Shown here piece after piece: positions 48,342 through 60,037 of a stretch of 64,000 nucleotides of DNA. Position numbers and translations under genes: made by a program. Location: positions 34,054,176 to 34,118,175 of the forward strand of contig JAJLRJ010000010.1 in the NCBI GenBank assembly GCA_024195265.1. The letters run 5' to 3'. The first letter of the stretch is position 1, and each line of letters begins with the position of its first letter. The notes under the pieces were generated by a model. That model was not told where the DNA came from. It saw nothing but the letters and a program-made list of their open reading frames with translations, and ran no database searches. This DNA is from Dendrophyllia cribrosa (taxonomy: Eukaryota > Cnidaria > Anthozoa > Scleractinia > Dendrophylliidae).

Positions 48342-48570
48342 GTCTTGGATGGGGGTATGTCACTGGGACTCTGAAACCCATACCAACCCCTTACCCTATG
48401 CCACACCATATTGTTTAGCTGCATTTAGTGAGTGATCAGAGTGAGTGATACCCTATTCTAGATCAAAATTCTCTGTTTCCTATACCCTATCCCAGACTAA
48501 ACTGCTTGAAAACCGTACCCTTCACAGCGGCACATCCATATAGCTTGTATACGAGAGTACTAGTTGACTG
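48342..48570. mobile_element. Degenerate MITE related to the copy at 45803
   Basis: Shares GGGACTCTGAAACCCATACC-type and CCTATCCCAGACTAA-type blocks with 45803-46150. It ends in ACGAGAGTACT, the complement of an AGTACTC-type end. Confidence 0.45.
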
Positions 48571-50052
48571 TAGCGCATTACTTCGAAGTTGATCGATTTT
48601 TTGCAAAACGGCCAAAGTCTCTTATAAGCTTACAATTTGATCCCGGCTTTTATGCACGTGACGACGGGTGAAAACGTGGCGAGCCCGACACGCGTGCTAT
48701 TTACACGCGCTATCTATGCGCTTGTTTGACCTTGCGTGACTTTTTCTCAGCTGCAAAATAACTTGGCTTTTACAAGGACGCACTTTAAAAAGTCCACCAC
48801 AGCACCCTTCTCCCTAGCAGTCTCAAAACATCGCATTGACACATCCAGAAACTTAACGAATACCAATCAAAACAGAAGTGTGAAGTATTTATGCCGCTAC
48901 TGTCAAGCTGTGTTTTTTTCCCTGCATATGAAGTTTTAATTAAAATTATGAAAATTTCTAAACAGTGTAATTGTAGCAGTAATTAACAGGTCAAATGACG
49001 AATGACGTAACTGTCAAATATGTTAAGCTTTTAATGTCATTAACAAGGTGTAAAATAGATTATCTTTGGGCGGATAACGTAAGAGACTAAGAGCGAACGT
49101 GTCGATACGGTTTTCTCTTGTTAGGGGTTTTCAATATACCAAAGACACCAAAGAGTGCCAAAGTATGAATTTCGACAAATTTTCTAGAATTTCCACTTGG
49201 TAGATGTGACAAAAAAAGCACCACTGGAAAGTACTACTCAGTAGTTTTCATTTGAATCGTCCGCACCGTGCTCAGAAGTTAGAACCACCCTTAAAAGCAT
49301 AATAAACAGAGTACGCAACTCGGTAAAATTTAATTTACTCCAATACTGTAATTATTGAGGCAAAGTCTTCGCAATATTCATTAGGATTTGATAGGAAATA
49401 TTCTCAAGTACGACCAAAATATTGTATTGTTAGCAGGAAGTTAAAATTGTTCGATCTTTGGATGCCTGATTAAAACGTTTTGAAACGGCTATGGAGAAAT
49501 AAAAAAAAATAAATGTGCTTCTTCTGGCGTGGGTTTACAATGCAGTACTTATCACCTAGGTTTACAAGGTGCGGTTTTTCCCTATTAGTCTGTGGATGAA
49601 AGCGACTACTCAGGACTAAGTACTAGCTGGTTGTTTCTAGAATTGTAGGAATATGACGGCTATCCAATTTTGGAACTTGTTCGTTATTAGAAGTTAAGCC
49701 CTTGTTATGCGGTTTACTGTCACTATAGATTTAAAAGTGATAGACGTCTCTTATCGCTTCTTATCTTCGTGGATTTGGAGTGACGCAGCCCATTTCTATT
49801 CTGCTTTGAGCTGTTTTTCATTCAGTTCGTTTCATGTAGACATAAACGAGAAAAATAAGATTGCGGTGTAGTCTTCCTGTAAAACGTCCCGATTGAACAT
49901 CCAGGTTTGTTTTTTCCTGTCGCGTTGCTATGTTTTGGGGTTTATCTGTCATATACTTCCGCGACCTTCCGACATGAAATAACAACACGAAGAAACGTTG
50001 AAAGACTTGAAACGGTTGAACTGACGTACCACACAACATGTAAAAACGGATG
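48571..50052. other. Intergenic DNA
   Basis: The only repeat noted is a diverged relative of the 36317 family at about 49205-49310. No gene is supported. Confidence 0.35.
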
Positions 50053-50218
50053 CAGTCGAACCATGTCCTTGCAGACACCTCCATAATACGGACACATCTC
50101 TATTATGGACATTTCTCTTTGTCCCCGAAGATACTAAAATTTATACATTCATAATTCATTCATACGGCCATGCGGCCAGTTGTCTCTTGATGTACGTATT
50201 ATAAAGGAGGTTCGACTG
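50053..50218. mobile_element. 166-bp pogo/Tigger-like MITE
   Basis: CAGTCGAACC and its complement GGTTCGACTG form the ends. TA follows on the right and TG precedes on the left, an eroded TA target. The terminus is typical of pogo-type mariner relatives. Confidence 0.6.
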
Positions 50219-52109
50219 TAATTATCGAGCGTTTATTTAATAAGAAACAAGGCACCTAGTTATCGATCTTATCTAGGATTGATAACTAACAAACTATTAA
50301 ATTAACTCATCTGCGGCAACAGTTTGTAACTGAACTAAACTTTCTTACCTTGAAGAAGTGTAAACATAAACTCAAAACGAAGAGTGTTGTCATTCCACGA
50401 CATCATGTTACGCTTGTCTTTGCAATAACTTGATTCAGAGACAAAATTTCCGCCGAATTAACAGCAATGGTACGACAAACGTCTACAGCGTTTGCAATTT
50501 GTGAACCTATCAACACTCCGAAAGGTAGTGTTGCACAGAGTTTATCGTCCACGTTCGCATCAGCGTGATACGGGAAGCAAATTCTCCGCTATTAAGTAAT
50601 TGCTGTTTACTCCTATAGAAGCTTTCGACAACAATGAAGTTTACATTTGAGACCACGCAGGAAAAAAGGTAGAATTTACATCGACGATGACGCTCGATTA
50701 CTGTGAAACTTAAAGCGAAAATGTGGATCGATACCAAGTTAGGAAATCATCTTTTCGTCAAGTGCCCTTTCTTCCCGTGACCTCGCCTGTCTTTTATTCA
50801 ATGATTCTTTCCTCGGATTTCAGTCACAATTTATTGCTGTCACACAACTGACAAAAATCGTCCATGTTTTGGTGTACCCTTGTACAAAAGCCAACCTCGA
50901 CACGGCCTAAAATAGTTGTACGCGTTGATCCTACTTTTTTTCTTGCAATTTTTTTTTGCCTACGTGAAATGTGTGCCAAAAAAATTCATGAAATACGTAC
51001 GTGTACAATAGGGCAATTATTTCGCCCCAGGGGTCGGGGTAATATCTTTTTAATGCCGGGGCAGAAATGAACCGCAATTTAATTAAATGGTAGCGAGTAA
51101 TACCACTTCCCTTCAAAATAAGCTTAAAATTAATTCTATTACTAGTAGTAATCATAGATTATAGTGCGTCTCCTTATCCCGTGGCACCTCGTCTTGACCT
51201 AGTACCTTAGTTTCATGAATTAATTCAGCCACTGTTTAAAAGGGATTTGTCGCGAGATAAACGTCGGGCCGACATCAAACAAATTCACGATATCGCCGTG
51301 GGATCGGGCAAAATCCTGCCGTGCTGTGTACTCCGAAAGGTCTCAGATTTTTACGACATATAAATGGTATATTTGTCTTGATTTCATTTCGGTTATTTCT
51401 CCGATTCTGAAATCATACTCCTCAGTACATGTACTAATACCGGAACCGGAAATGAGAAATTTCTGAGAAAAGCCTGAAATAAACTTCTTGGACACCGACG
51501 ATTAAGTCACACAACATTCAACGTGAATTTCGCAGGATTTTTCGGATAAAATTACAACTACCAGTTGCAAGTAAGACACAAGACTGTTGAATATAATTCC
51601 TTTATTAGCTAGACAAATTTTAGTCACAAAATTGCGAAATCTTTAGTCGCAAATGCGCCCGATACAGGCGCAATTTCGAGCACTGTAAAGTTAATCTGCG
51701 TTCGCCTGGCGCGGCCGGTCAGTGAATTATTGCTACAAGACATAAGCGAATTGCACCGTACCGTAGAACATCGCGAAGAACGACGTCGGTATTTAGGTGA
51801 AAGCTTCCCAAATCAGGCAGAGAACCACAGCAAAATCAAGATAGAACATTCAAAACATACCAGAACGGTAGCGAGGAAAATCTGTAACTTCTTGCTTGAT
51901 TCCAAAGAGACCCAACAACTTACTTGGTCCGGAGAAGAACCTTCGTCCAATTTTTCCACTGCGTACTTTTACCAGGCATTAAAATATTGAGCCGTACGAT
52001 TCCAAAATCGGGAAAATATCCGAAACTAAATCAAGACAAATAGATTATTCACATGTGACATTTCGGAACCCCAGCTCCCCAGGATGATGCCTGATTTCCA
52101 CGCGCTGGG
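50219..52109. other. Intergenic DNA
   Basis: An 86-codon plus-strand frame at 51730-51990 is hydrophilic and unrecognised. No splice-supported gene or repeat family seen. Confidence 0.35.
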
Positions 52110-52290
52110 AATGCTGGATACTATTGTGACGTTTCAAGATGGCGCCGATTTGGTACCGACACTTTTCTCGATTCGTTCCGCTTAGCCTAGACGACGCGCT
52201 AAGAATGCTGGATACTGTTGTGACGTTTCAAGATGGCGCAGATTTGGTACCGACACTTTTCTCGATTCGTTCCGCCTAGCCGACAAGATT
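52110..52290. repeat. 94-bp tandem duplication
   Basis: AATGCTGGATACT starts at 52110 and 52204. Both copies contain GTGACGTTTCAAGATGGCGC and GACACTTTTCTCGATTCGTT. A TGACG motif and AAGATGGCG (a YY1-like site) are duplicated with it. Confidence 0.85.
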
Positions 52291-52767
52291 AGGAAGCGTC
52301 TCCTTCGTCGACGCAACTACGGATTGTTCACTTTAATTTTAAAATAGTGTATTTTTGTTCGTACTTCAACAACTACAAACTCTGTTTTGTCTGTTTTGAA
52401 TCGCTGAATTAACAATCTCACTGCTATCATTTGTTAAACTATTTTTAGAGCACTTTTCTACTTTATCAGTTTCAATGACCATCCTGTCAGTGACGACACT
52501 GAATACGCACGAAGGAACACAGGTCAATGCCCAATAAAGGAAGTTACAAAGGTACGGCATGACGTAATATATGTCACAACTATTTGTTACGTTAACTTAC
52601 GCAGTTGCATATGGGTTCGTATAAATAGCCCAGTGTTTGTTTTCGTTTAATAATTTTTAAAGTTTAGCTCCGTCGCAAGCTGGCGTATACGCGTAGTGAT
52701 CAACATATGTCTTGTTTCACGCGTGATTACTCGCTCGCATCTTGACTGTTTTCAGCATTTCAAATTA

Positions 52768-53171
52768 GGCCCCGTCCACGGCACTAATGCGTTTTCGTTT
52801 GAAAACGCATACTTTTTTATGCGTTTTTACCGATCGTCCACAAAACGATCAAAAACGGAGAATGAAATCGATGAAAACGGAGGTTTTCGAAAACCCTTTT
52901 CAAAGTGGAGACTTTTGAAAACGCAGGTCTATTGTTTTACTGTGGACGGCAAAAACGGAGCTTTTCAAAAACTCTAACGTCACAACTAGTAACGCATAGT
53001 ATTGCTGACGCCGTTGGAGCATGCGTATTGAACAGAAAAACGTCCGACAGCCTGGTGATGAAAACGTAACTTTGGATCATCGTTTTTCAGCTCCTAGTGT
53101 GGACGCAAATATTTTTATCCGTTTTCGGGGAACCCGGAGGTTTTCAAAAACGCATTAGTGTGGACCGGGCC
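52768..53171. mobile_element. 404-bp MITE flanked by TA
   Basis: GGCCCCGTCCACGGCACTAA on the left is the inverted partner of TTAGTGTGGACCGGGCC on the right. TA lies at 52766-52767 and 53172-53173. The interior is rich in AAAACG motifs. It resembles Tc1/mariner-mobilised MITEs. Confidence 0.75.
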
Positions 53172-55447
53172 TAGACTTGCCACAAGTCGACCTTTGCTTT
53201 TTTAGTTGAGTTTATAATGTAAACGATAAATTAATTTGCGCGAAGAATTTTAGTCGCGAAGGACGACTTGTTTCATTTGCAACAATTTACTCAATTTGAA
53301 TCAGACGCGTAATTTTTGGAGCGAAGAAATGATTGAAACTCATAAGATCTCTCATAAATTTCGCGCGCTGCAAGTGGGAAAAGTCGCTTCCAACGAAGAA
53401 ACTAACTCACCGAAAATTAGTATTGGAAAGGTGAAAGTCTACATTTGAATGAAAAGCAGGGTAACCTACGATTAGGCCCACTTTAGCAGCACTTTTATAT
53501 TCACTTATGTGGCCGTTTTCTCGCGGGAATGATTAACCAAACGAATTCAAAATAACATAGAGCCTGATCAATGGTTAGAAAGGAGTACCATCCTAATATT
53601 GGGGTTGGTATTCCTGTGCCTTGGAAAACTCAGTGCGGCCAGGAGCCGATGGGCTCCTGTTCATGCGAAACTTAAACAGTGATATTTAAAAAAAAAAAAC
53701 AGTACAAAAACAGAACAATATTATTGATATTACTATTATTATTATTATTATTAAATAAAGGAGGGTTTAGTCATGCGAAACGTAAACAGTGATATTCCTA
53801 TGGATATTTAGAAATAAACAGTGATACTCCTATGGATATTGAGAAATAAACGGTGATATTCCTATGGATATTGAGAAATAAACGGTGATATTCCTATGGA
53901 TATTGAGAAATAAACAGTGATATTCCTATGGATATTGACAAATAAACGGTGATATTCCCATGGATATTTAGAAATAAACAGTGATATTCCTTTGGATATT
54001 GAGAAATAAACAGTGATATTCCTATGGATATTGAGAAATAAACGGTGATATTCCCATGGATATTTAGAAATAAACGGTGATATTCCTATGGATATTGAGA
54101 AATAAACGGTGATATTCCCATGGATATTTAGAAATAAACGGTGATATTCCTATGGATATTGAGAAATGAACAGTGATATTCCTATGGATATTGAGAAATA
54201 AACGGTGATATTCCTATGGATATTGAGAAATAAACAGTGATATTCCTATGGATATTGAGAAATAAACAGTGATATTCCTATGGATATTGAGAAATAAACA
54301 GTGATATTCCTATGGATATTGAGAAATAAACGGTGATATTCCCATGGATATTAAGAAATAAACGGTGATATTCCTATGGATATTGAGAAATAAACAGTGA
54401 TATTCCTATGGATATTGAGAAATAAACAGTGATACTCCTATGGATATTGAGAAATAAACGGTGATATTCCCATGGATATTTAGAAATAAACGGTGATATT
54501 CCTATGGATATTGAGAAATAAACGGTGATATTTCCATGGATATTTAGAAATAAACGGTGATATTCCTATGGATATTGAGAAATAAACGGTGATATTCCTA
54601 TGGATATTTAGAAATAAACGGTGATATTCCTATGGATATTGAGAAATAAACAGTGATATTCCTATGGATATTGAGAAATAAACGGTGATATTCCTATGGA
54701 TATTGAGAAATAAACAGTGATATTCCCATGGATATTTAGAAATAAACGGTGATATTCCTATGGATATTGAGAAATAAACGGTGATATTCCCATGGATATT
54801 TAGAAATAAACGGTGATATTCCTATGGATATTGAGAAATAAACAGTGATATTCCTATGGATATTGAGAAATAAACGGTGATATTCCTATGGATATTGAGA
54901 AATAAACAGTGATATTCCTATGGATATTGAGAAATAAACAGTGATATTCCTATGGATATTGAGAAATAAACGGTGATATTCCCATGGATATTTAGAAATA
55001 AACGGTGATATTCCTATGGATATTGAGAAATAAACAGTGATATTCCTATGGATATTGAGAAATAAACGGTTTCCTATGGATATTGAGAAATAAACGGTGA
55101 TATTCCCATGGTTATTTAGAAATAAACGGTGATATTCCTATGGATATTGAGAAATAAACGGTGATATTCCCATGGATATTTAGAAATAAACGGTGATATT
55201 CCTATGGATATTGAGAAATAAACAGTGATATTCCTATGGATATTTAGAAATAAACGGTGATATTCCTATGGATATTGAGAAATAAACAGTGATATTCCTA
55301 TGGATATTGAGAAATAAACGGTGATATTCCTATGGATATTGAGAAATAAACAGTGATATTCCTATGGATATTGAGAAATAAACGGTGATATTCCCATGGA
55401 TATTTAGAAATAAACGGTGATATTCCTATGGATATTGAGAAATAAAC

Positions 55448-56727
55448 CAGGGTTCGACATCTCCGCTAGCCCGGTAGCCCGATGCTAGTGAAAATTTGCT
55501 CGGGCTAGTAAAATTTCCCGTTTACTAGCCCGCGGGCTAGTAGAAAATTCAAAGAATTAATATTTAATTTGATTCTTTCAAGTCCATAGTTATTTACGAG
55601 GACAAAAAACCTAAAGTTATAAGGATAATAATAATAAAGAAAGTATAAAACTACCATTCTATGGCGTCCTTCTTGGCTCTTGCGTGTCGATCGTAAATAC
55701 CACTGGGACCCAGTCCTCTCCTTACGCGTGTTGAAACGCCTTGCACTTGTAGCGATTGTAGAGAAGATGGAGCGTTTTCTCTGTAACTAGAAACTACCGC
55801 CAAGCAAAAAGGCGAAGGCGGAAAACGAAGCGGAAAAAAGTAAAATGCACGAAAATGAGAAACGCAAAAGAGGGTTTAATCCTTCATGGAAATTAAGTTT
55901 TGCCTGGCTAGAGTATCACGTCATCAACAACGAGGGGAGAATGTTTTGTAGCGCTTGCAGGAAATACGATCATTCCAGTTCGCAGGTCAATGATGATCTT
56001 AGAGATAAATGCCCATCTGTTATTGCTATGATCGATCTACTGCTGTCACTACCTGCAAGTTCAGCAGAAGTAGAGAGAGGGTTCTCCCTGATGAAAATCA
56101 TCAAAACTGACTGGAGAAGCAGACTTGCAGATGACAGTGTTTCAGATCTGATGATCATCAAATTTGACTCTCCAGAGGTGAAGGACTTTAACCCCCAACC
56201 TGCAATTGATGTTTGGTTGCAAAAGAAGAGAATGCCGTACTTTAATGTCAAGAGGTCTAGGTCTAGGAGAGAGGAAGAGGATGGACCTGAAGTAATTCCT
56301 GATGATCAAGATACACCTGATGAAGCAAAGGAAGTACAGGCAGCTGTTTCTGGTCCATCTGATGATGCCAAAGATAATGAAAATTGATGCTGCAGCTGAT
56401 GATGGGGATCTATCTGACTATTATACTGACGATGAGTTGGAGAATGATGATAAGTTGAGAGACCAAGAAGAGGACACATACAACTGACATTGATGTTTTA
56501 ATGACAATGACAATGTTAACTGAGTAATACAAAACAAAAGCAGTAACCGTTGTAATCCAGGGTCTTTCTTTTCATATTGTGAGGGCAAAGTGGATAATAA
56601 ATTAGGTGACGTAATAGAGCCTGAGAAGGAACCTGAGCTGGGCTACAAAGTCGTGTTTCGGACTAGTAGATTTCAAAGATCACTAGCCCGGTGGCTAGTG
56701 ATTCAGCTGACCAGATGTCGAACCCTG
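55448..56727 (+). mobile_element. 1.28-kb hAT deletion derivative
   Basis: The ends CAGGGTTCGACATCT and AGATGTCGAACCCTG are inverted. TAAAC is duplicated on both sides (55443-55447 and 56728-56732), exactly rebuilding the 32-bp satellite. Subterminal CTAGCCCG-type motifs repeat on both sides. A short hAT transposase relic lies inside. A 5-bp duplication is shorter than the usual 8 bp of hAT elements. Confidence 0.85.
55845..56387 (+). pseudogene. Internally deleted hAT transposase (zinc finger joined to dimerisation domain)
   Basis: A 180-codon frame starts like the N-terminus of a hAT protein with a TTF-type zinc finger (WLEYHVINNEGRMFCSACRKY minus one residue) at residues ~26-46. It then jumps at residue ~62 to the C-terminal hAT dimerisation region (LLSLPASSAEVERGFSLMKI, DDSVSDLMIIKFD) at ~66-107, followed by an acidic tail. 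The catalytic core between these parts is missing, so it cannot transpose. The remaining frame is open and would encode a DNA-binding plus dimerising polypeptide. Confidence 0.8.
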
Positions 56728-57716
56728 TAAACGGTTTCCTATGGATATTGAGAAATAAACGGTGATATTCCCATGGATATTTAGAAATAAACGGTGATAT
56801 TCCTATGGATATTGAGAAATAAACGGTGATATTCCCATGGATATTTAGAAATAAACGGTGATATTCCTATGGATATTGAGAAATAAACAGTGATATTCCT
56901 ATGGATATTTAGAAATAAACAGTGATATTCCCATGGATATTTAGAAATAAACGGTGATATTCCTATGGATATTGAGAAATAAACGGTGATATTCCCATGG
57001 ATATTTAGAAATAAACGGTGATATTCCTATGGATATTGAGAAATAAACAGTGATATTCCTATGGATATTGAGAAATAAACGGTGATATTCCTATGGATAT
57101 TGAGAAATAATAAACGGTGATATTCCCATGGATATTTAGAAATAAACGGTGATATTCCTATGGATATTGAGAAATAAACGGTGATATTCCCATGGATATT
57201 TAGAAATAAACGGTGATATTCCTATGGATATTGAGAAATAAACAGTGATATTCCTATGGATATTGAGAAATAAACGGTGATATTCCTATGGATATTGAGA
57301 AATAAACAGTGATATTCCTATGGATATTGAGAAATAAACAGTGATATTCCTATGGATATTGAGAAATAAACAGTGATATTCCTATGGATATTGAGAAATA
57401 AACAGTGATATTCCTATGGATATTGAGAAATAAACAGTGATATTCCTATGGATATGGAGAAATAAACGGTGATATTCCAATGGATATTGAGAAATAAACG
57501 GTGATATTCCTATGGATATTGAGAAATAAACGGTGATATTCCTATCGGATATTGAATCAAAAATAGACATCGATATTCCTATGGATGTTGAGAAATAAAC
57601 GGTGATATTCCAATGGATGTTGAGAAATAAACGGTGATATTCCTATGGATGTTGAGAAATAAACTGATATTCCCATGGATATTGAGCAATAAACGGTGAT
57701 ATTCCCATCATGGATA

Positions 57717-60035
57717 CCCTTGCGAAATTAATTCTCAGAACTCTGGGGATTCCTAGGAATTCCAAGTTATTCCAAGACATGCAAATTATACAATATCCAA
57801 AATCTTGGAATTTCTAAGAATATCTGGGAATGGTTCAAAACACGACTGGGAATTTGTGGGAATTCCTAGGAATTCCAAATAATTCCAAGATTGAAAATGA
57901 AATGTGTTTGGAATCTCTGGGATTGTTTGGGAATGGCCAAAACACAAGTGAGAAATATTGGGAATTTCTTGGAATACAAATTTGGTCCACTCACTTTGCT
58001 TTTTAAGAAAAAGTGACATTTATTAAGGCTTAAACTTAAAGGTCACTGGGTCAATTAATAGGAAGATACAACCAATAATATACTTAGTTGTAACCCATGC
58101 AAAAATAAAAGTGTGATCACACGTGATATTTGATTAAATTTTTAAGTCAGTTCTAAAGTCTCATAAAATCTATAAGTAACAATTATATCTCAAATGAAAG
58201 CTGAAATTAAATATATATTCAGATAATAATTGAACTTTTGACAGTCATTCTGAATTCTGACAGATATGACATTTAATAGTTTCTTTTTAATGCAGCTTTA
58301 CGCTGGAGTCATGTTTTACTTATGTTCCATTCACTGAATTTTCATATAGGATAAATTACCTTTTTATTCAATATTAAATCAAACCTAAATCTCATACATA
58401 CAATTTACCTTTTGTTAAGCTCAAACACAAAACAGAAGAAGAAACCGAGTAAGCAATCTTGTATTCGTCCAGATCCTGTTACAATCGTCCAGTGTACTTC
58501 AAATTCACAGTGAAAATCCATTTAAACCAAACCTTTACAGGGAGAATATTTCCTCAATTTACCCTTGGACTTGTTTAAGCAATTCCTAGTTACTTTTTAA
58601 ACCAGATTTTGTAGAAAATCATGGAGAATAGCCTCAACAATTCCACCATCTTGCTTTTGAAACGTGAGAAGCTGGCCGAGCGAACCTGGGGAAAGCGAGC
58701 CCGCGGTCAGCAGTTTTAGCCTTTTGAGCAGGCACTCATGGCACTCAGTGAGTTCGTTTTTCAAGAAATTCAAATGCTGGGAGAAAACTGTGACGGCTAA
58801 AGAACCTTTTAGAACACAAATATGGATAACTTTCTTTTTAAATTTAGGTAAGTGAAAGAATGAATCGTTGGTGAAGTTTTATTGCAACACAGTCAGCTTA
58901 CTCAACCGATTTTAAAGCTTTGGCTTTATGTATTAAAGTCTTTAATAAGACGATTCTTGATCTGTTAAAATTATGAACTCAGATGCAGGCATTTTAAGCT
59001 TTAGTCTTTTGAAAACTGTTTTTCCACATGCAATAATTTGACAGATACGAGCAGCAGTTCGTTTAGTTTTACGAAGCGCTTCTGGTAAGCGATGTTGATT
59101 TGGCTTAGACTAATTTGCTGAGTCTCTGTATACTACGCGAGCGACTCCGTCATTTCGTGACACTTAGAATTTTTCGCATCAAAGAATTAACTTAACTCCC
59201 GTACGGCCAACTTCGATTTGCTTTTCGTACGAGAGTCCAAAACCTTTGAAAATTTTCGATGTTATTATTCACTTTTGCCAATCCATAATATTGTACATTT
59301 GTTTAGATTAATGAAGCGCTTCTTGTGAGCGATGTTTATTCAGCTACGCGAAGGAATCTCGTGAAAAATTTCTAAGTGTCACGAAATGGGTCGCTCGCAC
59401 ACACAGAGACTCGGCAAATTAGTCTGAGCCAAATCAACATCGCTTACCAGAAGCGCTTTGTAAAACTAAACGAACATTTAATAACCGTTATTTTTTATAT
59501 TAATTGAAGCTTCTACATGTACGAGGGAAAATTACTTTAAAACATGACTGTATATATTTTGTATTTTGTAGATAAGCAATGTACTATAAAGAAACTTCAA
59601 CATTGTAAAAGTTCAAATTTGTCTAAAGTTGACTAATAAATAATTATATAATGTGGGTTATTGTGTAATGTTTTAAGACCTCAGAGCTTTCACAATCCAC
59701 AGTTTTATTTCAAGAAGTTCAATGTTATTTTTAGACGTTACAAAAAATTCCCAGATATTCCAAGAAATTCTCAGTAGGAGCCTATTAATAGGCTCCTGTT
59801 CCCAGTTATTCTCAGATATTCCAAGAATATTGGAATTCTTGGAATTTCTAGGATTCCAAGGCTCCATTCAAGCTGGGATATTCCTAGGAATTCCTAGGAA
59901 TTCCTAGGAAATGAGTCCGAATTTACCGTGAAAATTCACACCTAATATTCCTAGGAATTCCTAAGAATTCCTAGGAATGTTTTCCTAGGATATTCCTAGG
60001 AATTCCTAGGAATTCCAAGAGTTATTTCGCAAGGG
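57717..60035. mobile_element. 2.3-kb TA-flanked element with CCTAGG subterminal repeats
   Basis: CCCTTGCGAAAT and its complement form the ends, with TA on both sides (57715-57716, 60036-60037). Removing the element restores the 32-bp satellite. Both subterminal regions contain many copies of ATTCCTAGGAATTCC-type palindromic motifs, densest at 59875-60020. The interior is AT-rich with a further inverted repeat and no transposase, so the element is non-autonomous. Frames here are repeat-encoded. Confidence 0.8.
59060..59475. repeat. Nested ~115-bp inverted repeat
   Basis: AAGCGCTTCTGGTAAGCGAT near 59075 is mirrored near 59455. TTAGACTAATTTGC and CACTTAGAA-type segments are mirrored too. The arms are separated by ~175 bp. 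It may be a MITE inserted into the larger element. Confidence 0.7.
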
Positions 60036-60037
60036 TA

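Larger units (their letters stand above)
53782..57714. repeat. 32-bp satellite array, left part
   Basis: The unit is TATTGAGAAATAAACGGTGA plus TATTCCTATGGA. Two main variants, CCTATGGATATTGAG and CCCATGGATATTTAG, often alternate to give a 64-bp register. A hAT derivative interrupts the array at 55448-56727, and it is cut at 57715 by a TA-flanked element. Confidence 0.97.
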
